Assembly (NCBI GenBank): GCA_964057225.1
Contig: OZ059897.1
Span: 16,926,001-16,990,000 of the forward strand
Direction of reading: 5' to 3'
DNA length: 64,000 nucleotides
Source: Auanema rhodensis
Lineage: Eukaryota; Nematoda; Chromadorea; Rhabditida; Rhabditidae
Shown here: piece after piece, positions 1-13,984 of the stretch
Position numbering within the stretch: the stretch's first letter is position 1
Layout of the letters: each line of letters starts with the position of its first letter
Made by a program: the position numbers and the translations under genes
Notes under the pieces: generated by a model
Database searches by the model: none
What the model was told of the DNA's origin: nothing
Seen by the model: only the letters and a program-made list of their open reading frames with translations

Positions 1-818
1 GAAATACTGTATTTAACAGAAAATTTGAATATTTATAACTTCTTCTTATCTTATACCAAAATATTTGAACATAAAATTACTTATTTGCATTATTATTGAA
101 AATTATATAATTTCAGTATAAATATTTTCTTTTATATATCATGTATTATTCTTATACTATTATATGTTATTAGAGATTCTTTGCGTCATTCGTAAGGTTA
201 ATGTTCTTCCTGTTTAGTATATGCTATCTTTAAAGGCAAATCTAATGTTTATAGAAAAACTTTTTGTCAAACAAAAAATTGAAGATGTAAAATACAATAT
301 TTGAGTATTCTAATAAAACTTGAACTTGCATGAATATTACTTTTTTTATTACAATACAAAACAATATTGAAAGCATTTTAAATTATAAAACATATATGGT
401 ATGAAAGACCAACATCATAATAATATGAATTCAAAGAATAATCAAAACCCAAACAATAATAAATTAACTTCAAGCCAAACTAAAACATTAAATATATCTT
501 TCTATTTCAAAATAAATTAAAGGATTTTTAATGTATTCAAGGTATATAAAATATAATAAAAACTATACAGTGTAGTAATCTAACGTAGGTTTTAATACAT
601 ATGTTTTTTTCTCTTATTTATATAGACCATAAATATTTACTTCCGTTAAAATAACCGTTGAATAAGTGCAACAGACCATCATTAACAAATGGCGCTCTAA
701 CTCGAACGCGCTCCAATAATAATTTGTAGATGCAAGTTTGTTCATAAACCATAAAGCTTTTTTTGTTTTGGATTTTAGCTTATATGTACATATATTGTTA
801 TTTTTTCTTTAGGTAGGA
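1..818. other. Intergenic, upstream of SF3A3
   Basis: No convincing coding frame is seen in this AT-rich stretch. The last 160 bases are locally less AT-rich, around 690-715 with GCGCTC repeated twice, and end in a polypyrimidine run and AG a few bases before the SF3A3 start codon. That part probably holds the SF3A3 promoter and a trans-splice acceptor. Confidence 0.6.
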
Positions 819-2936
819 ATGGATTCCATCTTGGAAACTCAAAGAAAACTTCATGAGGAACGTGAACGTTTAATTGATACGATCGTGAAAGAGGTTTTTG
901 AAATGTTTTGAATTCTATTTTTTTGTTGGGTTATAGATCATGTCTGAAAAAAGAACACACAAGGCAAAAATTAATTCTGAGCACAGAGTCCGTGCATTAC
1001 TTAATGTACGTTAAATTAACTTTTTTTGTTTCATCATTGGTCCATTTTCAGCGTTACAACGAATCTACAGAAGAGCTTGCCAAAATATATACAGATGAAG
1101 ATCGTTCTAGGGAAAGAGAAATTGAGGCTGTTAGTGGTCCAAATGAGTTTGCCGAATATTATTCTCGTCTGAAAACCTTAAGAGAAGCTCATAGAAGAAA
1201 TCCCGATGAGGTATTTTTTTGTGCTTATTCCCTATTAAAGTTTTGTGTTTCAGTTGGCGGAGCCTCTTTCGCTTGAATTCCAAAAGATGGTGGAAGAAAT
1301 TAATGATCCAGAGAGAGAAGAACACGATATTATCGAGTTCACAGATGAAGAAGGATATGGAAGGTTCTTTAATCTTATTTATTGTTTTAATTTTTTTGTA
1401 TTAAGATTTTTGGATTTACATACCATATATGCAGATTATATCAATCTAAAAGGAATAAAGGTATATTATCAACGAAAATCAATTTAAACGTCAATTTCAT
1501 TTTAAGAGAGTTGATTATATCGCCTATCTGAGCATTATCGATAAATTCAATGATATCCAACGCACTTCAACCAAGAAAACTGGGGCATATAAAGATTACT
1601 TGATTAAACTGAAGGTATTTTAATGGTTGCGAATCTATATTTATTTCTAATTTCAGAGCTACATGGTAACTTTCATAAATCGTACTCGACCAATGTTTGA
1701 TCTTGAAGAAGAACTCACTAAAGTAAAGATCTTTGTGTAGCTTGTGTATTGTATTTTCTTTTCTAGAATTCATTAGAGGTTGAGAAAGCTCTTGCTGATG
1801 GTTCTTTGCAAGGATGGAGCACTGAAAAAGCAGCTGGGGCACAGGTACAATCAGTCGTATTTCTAATCGAATCATTTTTAATTTTTTAAGCCATCTGCTA
1901 TCGATCTTTCAAAATATAACAGTGCTCAAGAATTGGAAGGCTTAGGTTTAGAACGTTTGAAAAGTGCTCTTTTGGCTTTGCAGTTGAAATGTGGAGGGTA
2001 ATTAGTATATTCTTTTTTACTTGTATTGATCTATGTTTATTTAGTACACTGAAAGAACGTGCAGAGAGATTGTACGCGACTAAGGGACATAAGTTGAGCG
2101 ACTTGGAAATGGGGATACATGCTAAGAAAGGAGACGAAGAAAGAAAAGAACAAGAGAGGACCAAGTTTTTAGCGAAATTGGAAGGAAATATAAAATGGTT
2201 TAGTTTTATTTAAATTTTCATTCTTCATTAATGTGTATATTTTAAGTATGTGTAACTTATTGTCTACTGAGTTAGAAGACACAAGAGAAAATGTAGAGCG
2301 TAAGCAAACACGTGCAGCAGGAGAAGTTGAAGAAGAAGAAGAAGAAGTTGAGGTATGGGTTTATAGTAAATCATATCTATAGTTTATTCCACCCAGGTTG
2401 TTAGTGAAGAGGAAGACACTGATGGAATTCCATATAATCCCAAAAACTTGCCACTTGGGTATGTTAATTATAAAATTACAAACTGACAATATTTTTTTAG
2501 TTGGGACGGTAGGCCAATTCCATATTGGTTATATAAACTTCATGGGCTCAATTTGTCATATGCATGTGAAATTTGTGGTAATCAGACATACAAAGGACCT
2601 AAAGCTTTCCAGAAACATTTTAACGTAATCTGATTAATCTTCGTTTTTATTGTTTTATGTTATTATTCAGGAATGGCGTCATTCTCATGGCATGCGTTGT
2701 TTGGGAATACCGAATACAGCACACTTTGCAAATATAACTAAGATTGAAGATGCTTTGGATTTATGGGCTAAAATTAAGACTGAAAGAGTATGTATAGTTT
2801 AATATCAGTGAATATGATTGGAATTTAGGAATTAATGAAATGGAACCCAGAAATGGACGAGGAGTTCGAGGATTCTGCTGGTAATGTCGTAAACAAAAAA
2901 ATGTATGAAGACTTGAAAAGGCAAGGACTTCTTTGA
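819..2936 (+). CDS. SF3A3: Splicing factor 3A subunit 3 (SF3a60/Prp9)
   Basis: Subunit of the SF3a complex of the U2 snRNP, acting in the nucleus in branch-site recognition and prespliceosome assembly. About 12 exons with introns near 45 nt give a protein near 490 residues, about the family size. The N-terminus [18 protein letters not shown] matches the family start. [13 protein letters not shown] and [10 protein letters not shown] in the N-terminal third, a SAP-like segment ([19 protein letters not shown]) in the middle, an acidic stretch, then [21 protein letters not shown] and the matrin-type C2H2 zinc finger [19 protein letters not shown]. It ends in the invariant tail [10 protein letters not shown] before TGA. 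The start was chosen because it gives the family N-terminus and lies 7 bases after a TTTCTTTAG acceptor, suggesting trans-splicing. No breaks seen. Identity is essentially certain; exact internal splice sites are less so. Confidence 0.95.
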
Positions 2937-3394
2937 TTGTTTCATCTCTATACTCTACTGTTAATTTTTATTGTTCTAAATTGGTCTCACGATTATTTCA
3001 CACTTCAACTGAATAAATTAATTCCTTTGTTACACTTGTTGACTACAATGAAATAATTACTCCTAATCTACTATGTATGTTACTGTTAAGAAATATTTAT
3101 TGAATTTAAGAAAAAAAACTTTATATAGAACCTGTAAGCTCTCAGGACCGATATTCAAAAATAAATGAAGCAAGTGCCCTAGTACACAATAGAAAGTAAG
3201 AGGATTATGCAACTAATTTGTTAGCAATATCATAGTAAATACCTAGGTTATATTGAGAGAGTATAAGATGAATAATTCAAAATTAAACAAATGTATATTA
3301 TTATGACTAATACAATAGCACCCAAAAACAAAAAAAAAGATTTGTAAATAAAATGAAAAATATAAACTATACAGCTATGCTAAATTATTACTTC
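2937..3394. other. Convergent 3' intergenic region
   Basis: This lies between the 3' ends of SF3A3 (+) and the GPI-type protein gene (-). AATAAA-like signals are present, for example near 3012 and 3165. No gene is seen. Confidence 0.5.
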
Positions 3395-5543
3395 TCATAA
3401 TATAAATAATAAAAACATGTACATTAATGAAACATTAATTCCGAATGATGACCCCAAAATACTACTCTTTTGAAGATTATTTCGTTGAGTTCCGGATTCC
3501 ATGTCTGATACTGAATATTCCGAATATGTTAACTTATCGTTTCTTTCATCATCTGTGTAATCATTATCTTCCATATCATTTTCAGTATCATCAATTTCTG
3601 CACCGTCATATGCTACGGGATCATTGTATCCTGAAAACCCACAACTTAAGAAGAAAATGAAAACCGATCTTACCAGCACCCTCAGCTTCCTCGGAAAACC
3701 CACCAACAGGATCTGGAGATAAATTATATATGGTCTTTGAAGGATATTCGCGAGGTAGCTCCTTGTCAATTTCAGCTTTGGACAGTATTGGTCGTTTATG
3801 AACCTAAAAGAATTAAAAGCTATGTCTTTTTTTCCATCCTAAACCTCAGAAATATCGTTTACTAAAGGCTGTCCATCTATTAGGTCGGTAGAAGATGATG
3901 ATGGTAAAATTCCTGAACTGTAAAATTAGAAACGATTGGCATTGAAGCGAACCGGTTGGCATTCTCTTGAGTAGTCTATTTCGAGTCTCTACGAACGTTT
4001 TACTAGTAAGATAGATAGCTTCGATATCATCGATAGCTGGACCCAAGTGTAATTTGTAAAGAGAACCTAAACACAATGTTCAAATTAATAAATCAGCATA
4101 GAGATCTAACCCATTTCATTTTCCATGATTTCTTTAGCATGAGTAATTCGATGTACATGAGATTGATCCGGATAAACAACATGGCAAGCTGTGGTTAATC
4201 GTTCACCAGCCCAATTGACAATTCCCCCAAGCATAACTTCACAGTAAAATGTTTGAGCTGTCTAAATAATATGTTCAGAAAGAGCAATCAATAAAACAGC
4301 ACCTTCTTATCCCAATTACGCTTAATTTCTTCATTGACAAAATTCTGGAAAGCTGAATTACTGACACTGAACCCTTGTGATCTCAGGCGATAAAATCTAA
4401 GATTATTGCTAAAGAAATAACATGCAAAATATTATTTACTCATAAAGTTTAGCAGTGCCATTATGCGCCCAACTATCCCAGTGTTCTTCATCACCAGGAC
4501 TTATTCTTCTTTCACAAATATCTGTATAACCTCGTCCAGTCATATCAATTAGTTTCTATAAGATAATCCAGAAAACGTTATTTAGAGAAAAAAGTTAATG
4601 AAGTTTAATACAAACGTACAATTTTGCCTGCTTGGTTATCATAAATTGCCATTGATTCTACACTATATGTAAAATACTCAGGAGGTTGACCAAGTGAAGA
4701 ACCCCATTCAAATAAATATAAAGGCTCTGCTCGAACAACATCAATTGAACTAGAAGAAATACGCTTAGTTATGGAAATACTGGACGACATGTTATCACTT
4801 AAGCAACAACGCTACTTTATATGAATAATAAACCTGTTAGCTGATGCGTCTCCAATTTCCAGACGATATGCTGATTTGCTTCCATGTTCAAGGGGAAACA
4901 GCGCACACGATTTCGCTTGGAACTTCTCAATGCAGGCCGAGTAAAGCTATACTGTGTAAAATAAGAGAAAGATATATAAAAAATCTGAACCTTTTCTAAT
5001 GGACAACTTGTTTCAGCTGAAATACTGACAGGCCTGCCCCTCTGAACTGTTCGCCAGATTGCTTGTCCTGTAGCTAAGAAAGAGCAATTATGTGAGTCCA
5101 TCCATCGAATAACGTCATCTATCTTAAATCAAAATATAAACCATAAGTACTAACAATATGACACAAACTGTTATAGTTGGTGATTGAGCACTTAGTCCGC
5201 GTACTGGCAAACTCTTCAACCAAGACCATTGATACTCAAGTCCTTTTGAAGAAAAAATCTAAATATTTTTTTTCTGGTGACTTTATTTGAATAAAACAAA
5301 CCTTTGGACTAAAATCTTCCCTCATCCATGGCCTTTTTAAATGTGAATATTTTCTGGCAAATTTTATACTATCCAAATCTGACACCTGAAAATTAATAAC
5401 AATGTAAGAACAATTAAGAATATGATAACCTGTTGAGCATCTAAACATGGATCTTCATCTAACATAGAGCGTGCTTGCCTTTTCGAACATGTTGCAACAA
5501 TAATAGTGTATAGTATGGATATTGATACGAGTAATCTACCCAT
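3395..5543 (-). CDS. Unrecognised secreted or GPI-anchored protein
   Basis: About ten exons join into one frame. The protein starts MGRLLVSISILYTIIVATC, a good signal peptide. A short dibasic region and an extracellular body of roughly 450 residues with scattered cysteines follow. Recognisable stretches include IWRTVQRGRPVSISAETSCP, KRNRVRCFPLNMEANQHIVW, then IDMTGRGYTDICERRISPGD and FYCEVMLGGIVNWAGERL. The last ~70 residues are very acidic (DDTENDMEDNDYTDDE), followed by a small polar segment and the hydrophobic end INVSLMYMFLLFIL with no charged tail. Signal peptide plus a terminal hydrophobic tail suggests a GPI anchor, or a type I membrane protein without a cytosolic tail. I do not recognise the family; an immunoglobulin-like fold is possible but unproven. 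It converges on SF3A3. Confidence 0.75.
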
Positions 5544-7491
5544 ATTCTTAAAGTGAAATAAAAAATTTGCATAAATTAATTTTAACGCTAGAGCATGTTT
5601 ATCAAATTATCATGAAGGAAGTAAATTAATTTCAGAAACTTAAATAATAATAGTTATTTTTATAATTTTAGTATGAAATTTAGTTTGATTGTGAAATAAA
5701 AATTCAATGGAATTTTACGTTATTTTTTCAAATATTTAAAAATGAATTGAGAGCAAGGTGTAAATAGAACACGTTAGTTAGCACAAGATATTTTGAACTT
5801 TCTTGTAGAAAGCAAAACTCTATTTGACACTTGTCAAAAAGCGATAAGTTGAAGAAAATAAGAAACATAAGAAACCAAAGTTTTGAAAATGATTTTCCAA
5901 ACTTGAACTCTGAAAAATATAAATTGAATTTGTTAATATAAAAAAAAACATCGTTTCTAGATTGAACAAGTTTGGTTTCTATACAAAAAATGGCGTTGTT
6001 TAGCTTGCCAGCTGTTAGTCCTTCCGTTTATTAGGTAGTAGGCTTTCTTTAAAAGGATTTATTCGAAACTGGGCTCATAGGCTGTGGAATGATGCTTTTT
6101 GGATTCCGTAGAGAAGTAGAAGGACTGGAAGATTGATATCCTAACAAGTAAACAGCATGTCAAATTGCATTTTTATTTCGAAAACAGGGAAAAGTTTGTA
6201 TGTTCGTCTCTTTTTAGTCAAAAGGAATATTTAAAAATTCATTAGAACTTTGATACTTCAAAAAATCTGGTTTCAATAAGAAGTCGAATGGTTGCAAATA
6301 ACATAATTTTTTTTTATTCGAAATTCTAAAGCAAAAATTTAAGAAAATATCAAATAGTTCAAAAAAATTGAATAATGATTGCTCATGATGACATAAAGAG
6401 CAAATGTTCAAATGACTAATTCATAAATTTGATTGGTGTTCTCTATATGTCAGATTAAAAGGCGATCAGTAGCTGTGAGTATCTAACTTTAATAAAATAA
6501 AAGATAAAATATTAAAAAAAATTGAACTGAAAAGAAAACATATATGAATGTCAAAGATATTTCCAATACATCTTCCTTTATATTATCTTCTCATATGCTT
6601 TTTTTTGTTGTTAATTGTTCAAAGGCAGCAAGTTTGAAAAGGAAATAGCTGTTAGAATGAACAATAACTACGCTCTTCTTGAAAACTCAATGTTTTCTAT
6701 TAATGGACACTAATTTTAAAGGATAGATCTAGAGACCACCAAAATAGCATAACGACAACGAAAATTTATGTGAAAATTAGTCGCCTATAGCTTAAATGAA
6801 ATTTTCTGACCAGTTATATAAATTTAATGGTGAAAATATCCGAAAAAAGCTTATGTAATATAAGTAAAATAGTATAGAGGGTAGAATAAAAGGTAAAATA
6901 ATAAAAAAATATTGAAAGTCAACCGATTAACGTTTGTAGAAAAATAAAATGACGATCAAGATTTATTTCAGATTTTGATACGTGAGCAACACGTGAAGTC
7001 ATATTTGAAAATTTGGCTATGACTGATTGACGATGCCAGATATTCCACTAAAATATTCTTTGAATGTCTATGACATAAAGTCGGAATGAGATGAGACAAG
7101 TGACCCTCCCAATATCCCAACTAGCCTATGCGGAAAAAGGCATCTGAAATGGGCTATGAACAAGTAATCAGTTGGCATCTTCATCTAAAAGATGAAACGA
7201 CCAAATAAGAAAAGAACGATGGCTGAAGACGAAAAGAAGGAACACGAAGAATAAGAAGTATACTACTCACAAAATATTATTGAGAGAAAATTAAGAATAA
7301 CTATAACATAATGTTGAGAAGATATAGTACATATAAGTTAATTAGTTAGGTTTTTAATGTCTGCGATAGTCTTATCCTTCCCTGTTCTCTCTTAGTCAAT
7401 GCTCGATGAACTAGCAACTAGTAAGCTTGAGACATGCATGTTTCATTCTAACATACATGTATGTGCTTCTTTGTCGTTTTATCTTATGGTC

Positions 7492-7515
7492 ATATATATA
7501 TATATATATATATAT
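7492..7515. repeat. (AT)n microsatellite
   Basis: Twelve uninterrupted AT dinucleotides in non-coding sequence. Confidence 0.95.
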
Positions 7516-10039
7516 GGACATCTTGTTTCTCTTTTGCTCATCATCAATGACGAAGAGGAAAACGAGAAGAGAACGACGATGAGAACGACAACGAAGTCTA
7601 AAATGATGATCAGAAAATGAAAGAAGACAAAGAATTTGAAGATGCTTATTTCTCATTTTCATACATAACATACATTAGATTCTCAGAAATGTATAAGAAT
7701 GTTCATAATATATTTAAATAAATTTCGAATTAAATCATTTTATATTTTTGGATCATGGAAAAAAAAGATAAATTATTCGTTATTGTAAACATGAATAATA
7801 TTATTTTTAGTTAACTTCAGTAATTTTTCAACTTTTTTTAAATTTGACACACATTTATTACAAAATTATCTTCCGATTCTAGCTTGATATATACGTTTTC
7901 TTATGCTTTTTGATAGTTATTTACGCCAAGATCTAGTTTTTTTCAGAAATGTTACTAATATGATCAGAATAAATTCATTAAATTCTATTTTTAAAATTAA
8001 ATTAAATTTTAATGATATAAATAGAATGGTGGATGTGATTTGCATGATGAGTTGACATGTATAATCTAATGGATGATGTTATGACAAAATTACTATCTTA
8101 TAGTACAATTTGATATTTATGCATATATACATACATATAGATAGATAGACAGATGTATATAAATGGATCTGTTTAAAGTTCTTTATATATCGTAAAATAT
8201 AGAGAAAATAAGAAAACAAAAAGGCGAAAAAGACTCAAAAAACTCATTTTTCTTATCACTTTTTGTGGCTTTATAGCTGGCTTAGAGTTTAGTTGAAGAA
8301 TGTTTTTGTTTCTTTTCTTGGAGCCATCGATTGAAAATAGTTATAAGTTGACTCATTGTCGAAATATTCAGTAAAATAATTATTTATTTTGTAAAAAAAA
8401 ATGAAATTAATTATAAGAAATGTGAAAGAAAAATAAATTTGTATGTTTGAAAAGATGAAATAAATTAATTTTACATATAAGTAAAGCAAGTAGTTTAAAT
8501 GGTTTTCAAGAAAAAAAGAAAAAAGGAACAGAGGAAAAGATAAGAATAGAATGCAACTTAAACTCATCTTGAAATGATTCAAACATATATGAAAAAAAAA
8601 GAAACTGAATCTATGCATTAGTATGTTTTTCTCTTGATAGGTCTTCCGGGACAATCGTTTTTGAAAAGCTTAGACGACGAGACTTCTATTTGAACTAAGA
8701 AAAAGGAAGAGCAGAGCTGAAAGAAAGAAGGGAATGACAAGAAAGCAGATAATGTGCTTTTCCAAAAAAAATATGTCCGGAAATTCGTTTTCTATTTTTT
8801 TTGAATTGAACATCAGATAATGCCGACAACTACGGTCACTGCGTCAAAGATGCTACCGAGGGATATGGAGATGCATGATGTCAGAAAGTTGACGACTACA
8901 AATTGAAGCATACAAGTAGTGAAATACGTTTGAAACAGCAAAAAAAGCAATGTTTGGATAATTTTCTGTAAATAGTAAATATTTTAAAGCTAATAAATAC
9001 ATAGATAATATATAAAATAACATTACGTCACAACTGACGCATACTCCGGATGAGTGAGCTTACAAAGTCTAAAAATGAACTCCGAATGGAAAGTCAGGAG
9101 TTTTCCGGTGCTAAATATCTGAGCTCAGTCAAGCCGAAAACAAAAAGCGGAATTGAGTAGGTTGAAAAATCTCGATGCTTGTCATGTAAAGTGAATGATG
9201 AATGAATTATAAAAAAAAACATAATAACAATGAAAGAGGTTAATATTTAAAAACCATTTAATCGTAAAAATATTTCAAACTGCCTAATATGGTCAACAAT
9301 ATTGGAAATATTCCTAAGGATATCAAAAAATCGGCGTACGGAATTTTTCTCCCGGAATTTCGATTCCTAATTTGAATTGACCGGATATTTTGGCTTCCGT
9401 TAGAACCAAGAAAACTTGAAAACTTAAAGCTTTATAGAGCATTTTGCAGCTCGTATGCAAAAAAAAGTAAAAATAGTTTAAAAGATCAAAATAGTTCAAT
9501 ATATATAGAATATACTACATAATATATTTATTTAATTGAATCTTTAGTGTTGTAATATAAGAAAAATACTTGGTTTTGAATATTAAAATCACATTTTGAA
9601 GTTATTGAGAAGCATTAAATGATTGTTTTTTCATTCTTTTAAACTAAAAGTTTAACGTTATGAAAATGTATTATTTGAAAGCAAATTTTCATATGTTATG
9701 TTACTAATCTTTTTCTTTTTAATCTATTCATGCTTTATGTCTCAAAACTTTGATGAGTGAAGTTGGAAAAGTAACTTTGAAAAATTTGACAGCTAGTTCA
9801 ACACTAATAACTTGCAAAATGTTGAAAGAAAAAAAAACAATTAATTTATTAAAAATTTTAAAAAATTTAAAAATTGACTGAAAATTCTTACCTAAATCCA
9901 TTCAATGGTGTATGGAACTGACAACTTTAATTCTAAACAACTCTTCTTTTTTGTTTTTTTGTTTTGTTTTAAAAACAAATTAAATATACAGAAGAGTAGC
10001 CATTCTGTCTAAAGTTGAAATTCCAAAATTCGCAGATAT

Positions 10040-10200
10040 CCTGCTGCTATTACCTCTTCCTCTTTCGTTCTGTCTATTCTCACCCATAATTTCTCTTTTA
10101 CTCTCTTTACTACATTTCATTCTTTTCTCTTATTCACTCTATTTCTATAATTCTCTCTCTCTCTCTCTCCTTTTCACACACACTCCCTCTATCTCTTCTA
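10040..10200. repeat. Pyrimidine-rich tract with (CT)n
   Basis: The plus strand is almost entirely C and T over about 160 bases, with a pure CT run at about 10152-10169. It is a simple-sequence tract in intergenic DNA. Confidence 0.8.
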
Positions 10201-11089
10201 AATAGCTAACTGGAAACTATAAAGCTTTCAACCTGCCAATAATACCGAGTCAAGACATAATGTATATTCATAATGATTCAGAATATATATATATAACCTT
10301 AATATCTAGTTTGTTTTCATAATGTCAGAATATGGATTTTTCAAATGAAATTTATATTCTTATTAAATATTTTTAAAATGTATTTTAATATTTGGATGCT
10401 CAATAATATTATAAAATATTTTTAGTTCATTTTTAATGTTTAAGTAAGATTAATTTTTCTTTTTTTTAGAATCTGAATAGATTGAAGAAATTCTTCTATG
10501 AATTAACTAGGTGAATTTGAAATTGAATTCTCTTTAGAAACCGTGAGAAAAATTGTTTTGAAGTAAAAGTCTCTTTCGGGATTTTGATTGAAGTTAAGGA
10601 AATAAAGTTTTCAGTGATTGTGGACTGCTTATCATCTAGATGCCAACTGTTCTGATATTTTTTTATTCAATTTTTGCACTTTCTGCAACAAAAGCTAATT
10701 TTATCTGAAATAGATAGAAAAGAAAGATGATTGTACAATTAAAAACAGCAAATTCTTAAAACTTACAAATTTTTCTAAAAAAAGAAAAAATAATTTAATT
10801 ATAAAATTTATTATTAATGTTTATATTTGAAAATTATATATTTCATAAAAGTTAAAATAAAATTTATAATAATTAACTATCAATCATGATATCATTACTA
10901 GATTTATTGTTTATTTTAGATGAAATATCAAAGATTATTTATTATTATTTGGTTCAATGTTGCAACATTTTCATTTTTATGATTCAATTTCAAACAAATG
11001 TCCTAAAGATTATAAATATTTTAAATTAAGAGATATAAAAACTGAATAAACTTCATGAATTTTTATTAAATTAATATAATAATTAATTT

Positions 11090-13190
11090 TTATAATCTGC
11101 TTATCTTATATGGCATAGTTGTTCGATTACTTAATTCTTTCCGAGCACATTCCTTTTGTAAATTAACTGGCATGAAAGGCTGACTTCTCTTGATGAATGT
11201 CTGAAAAGAAAGAAAAAAAACGATCAAAAAAAGTTATTTTTGGTAAAAAAGAAAAAAAGAAAATTTAGCTGAAGATTGAATACAAACTTTCAAAGTGCAG
11301 AATTCGTTATTATCTGGACAACCTTTGGTTAAATGAGTAATTACATGATAATTATGATGGAAAGCGCCATGGAATAAAATCTGAAATTCAAAAAAAAACT
11401 TTAATAAGTTGTTCTAGTAAATAGAAAAACTAAAAATCAAATATATTACTCGAATAGCTGGTCCTTCATGACGTCCTAAATGCCAAAGTTCTATGGCAAC
11501 AGAAGCAGTGTACTTAGGAAGTCCGCCACGAATTACTCTAGTTTCATCTCCTAATGTGGACAACAAGGCTGCGATAGTTGTATCATGCTTAAATAAATAT
11601 TATTATTATTGAATACTTAACTCATATCAGTTTAATACTCTTCGGGAATCAAGCTTAGGCTTATCTAGTTCCTAGAATTCTTGGGGACTTTGGAGAAGAG
11701 TACTTTTTTGGAGGCTTAGGGTAAGCATTTGTTAAAAATTATTGGGCTTTTTCAAAATAATAAATATTTTATAGATAATATAAGTTCAAAAATATTATCA
11801 TTAGAGAATCTTTTACGATAAAATCGATAAGAGCCAATTTTAAAAATATAACTTACAGCAGAATAAGCATGATACTTGAGTGATCCAATCCATTCACATT
11901 CTTCTCCTCGATTATTTTTACGGAAACAATTATATTTATCCAACATTTGATTAATTAAAAACTTAAGCATTGGTCCTTAATATATATTTTTTTATATAAA
12001 TTAAAAGTAAAATCATTATTAACCTCCACGCAATTTAATCATTTCAGGTACATATGGTTCAGAAATACCGTAGGTATAAGCATTAGCAACTTGAGTCAAA
12101 TTACGAAGTTTTGAAACTACAGCTGGAGTTGCCCATTCAGGAAGAGATAAGTTATATATATTCTGGATAATCATTCATTTTTTGATAATTTAAAGAAAAA
12201 AAAAAGTTATACCTCAATATGAATTACATCATTAACAAGATAAACGATTGGTAAATCAATTTTCATTCCAGTTTTATTAGATAAGAAATCCAGGAAATCC
12301 TATTTGATTCAAAAATATTTTTTTTCAAAAATTGATTTCAACCTGATTTTCCTCAACCAATTCATTATATTCTTCACTACTTCTGATAATTTCATCTAAT
12401 TGAACAGCCCGAGGACATGGAGCAAATATATTTCCTTCCTAAAAACCAACATAAACTTAAAGTTAAAACTTTAGACCCAAACATGATCAGTATCAAGATT
12501 GATAGTATGAACTGGAATAGGAGTCCAATTACTTGGCCAGCTATAATTTTATTTTTGAGAATTCTTAGAACAGTTTTGATCTATACCTATCATCTTTTGG
12601 ATAATCAACACCTTGTTGCCCCTGAGGAAACATTCCAGCAATATTAGAATAAGCTGATAACAAAGTTCTATTAACATCAGTTGATCGGATATAAACCTGC
12701 AAAAATAGTTTTTTCTTCATTTTGTGGGCAAAAACTATATAAATTCATTATTAACCTCTTTAGGATTGTATCTTGGATTCAAAAAATTATATTTCCCTCC
12801 CATGTATCGCTTACGAAGAACCTGGCCCAAAGCATATTGTTGCCTCATTCCAAGCTAAAAAATGGATATGAATATAATGTGATTTACAAGAAATCAAGAA
12901 AATCAAAACTTGCAGGTGTAAGTTCACCCCATCCGTTTGGCCAAGTGCCTTCCTGATGAGGATCCAAAGGAAAAGTCATAACGGGAGCACGATCACCATG
13001 CCTCCAAACCTTGAAGAAAATGCTCCAACAGTGGTTTACATTCACAACATACCGTTTGAACAAAGAGAAGTTTCTCTTCTCCTGTCATAACTCTTTCTTT
13101 GAATGGAAAATACGATTTTTCAGGAACAGGTTCATCGGCTATACCGCAGATGACAGCCGGAATGAGAAAAGATAACGCTATGACAATCAT
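11090..13190 (-). CDS. Secreted histidine acid phosphatase
   Basis: A phosphomonoesterase of the histidine phosphatase branch 2 family (prostatic/lysosomal acid phosphatase type), probably secreted or lysosomal. About nine exons give roughly 430 residues. It begins [16 protein letters not shown], a signal peptide, directly after a TTTCAG acceptor, which is why this ATG was chosen over the one three codons upstream. The active-site motif [10 protein letters not shown] sits near residue 50 and is followed by the family block [18 protein letters not shown] and then [18 protein letters not shown]. The C-terminal catalytic HD motif is [14 protein letters not shown]. Both catalytic histidines, the RHGxR arginines and the aspartate are present, so it looks active. 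Nematodes carry many such genes, often gut-expressed; the substrate is unknown. Next upstream on the same strand is the M8 peptidase, 0.8 kb away. Confidence 0.92.
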
Positions 13191-13984
13191 CTGAAACAAG
13201 TTATCAGAATAATATGTATAAAGAGTATTATGAAAAGAGAATAAATGAAAGTTTAACTGTGGGAAGATGAGGGGTATCTCAGACTGACCACAAGATGAAA
13301 ATGTTAAAGATGGGATGTACCAGATTCAAGCTGTCTGATGACGATTTGTGTGAAGGATAATTGGCTCATTGGTGTTTTTACAACGACAGCATTAGAAAAA
13401 AAGAAAAATATCGTTTTAATCTTTTCCCTGTGTCTCTTTAATCGTGTTAAGACTAATTAATCAAACAACAATACTCTCCTGGTCAGTTAGCATCTGTCTC
13501 ACACCTGAGGGCCAATATATTAGAAGATTTTCCTATCTCAAAAAAAAAATCTGGTGGACATTAGATGAATAAAGACCTCATCTTGAACCTTAGAGAGACA
13601 GTGGAAATATTAAATTTTTTTTTAATATTTTAAAGTTATTATATTGAATAGAAACTGTATAATACTAAATGTTTTCTGAAAGCAGCCGGAAAAGTTTGAA
13701 AATTTTGTGATCGCAGAAACTTTCTTAAAACCATCAATCGTTACAGCGTTAATGAATCCTATGAGAAAATATAAACTTTTGCTTTTGAGGATGTAAAAAC
13801 ATTACAAATGTTTTTTGAATTTTTCTTCTTTGAAATTGTAAAATATATAATTCAAACTTTTTATTGAAACACAAAAATAACTTTAAATTAAAATTAATTT
13901 GGGCAGTTATAGATGATTCCTCCTTTAGGAATTTGAATGAATTCGTGTATGAAGTTCTAGAAAATATATTTTTTATTATAAAAA
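13191..13984. other. Intergenic, phosphatase promoter side
   Basis: This is upstream of the acid phosphatase and downstream of the M8 peptidase. The first 400 bases are less AT-rich and contain GATAA-type sites (for example TTATC near 13200 and GATAA near 13358), the class of site bound by gut GATA factors in nematodes. No coding gene is seen. Confidence 0.4.

Larger units (their letters stand above)
5544..11089. other. 5.5 kb gene-poor region
   Basis: There are no exons I can join into a gene. Open frames here are low-complexity, such as a Phe/Leu-rich 121-codon frame at 8289-8654 on the minus strand. It contains an AT microsatellite at 7492-7515, a long pyrimidine-rich tract at about 10040-10200 with a CT run, and a few less AT-rich islands (7080-7260, 8815-8905, 9040-9180) whose function is unknown. 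Confidence 0.6.

Noticed and set aside
8289-8654. 121-codon minus-strand frame
   Set aside because: Almost all Phe, Leu, Ser, Ile and Tyr in AT-rich DNA, no motif, no splice partners.
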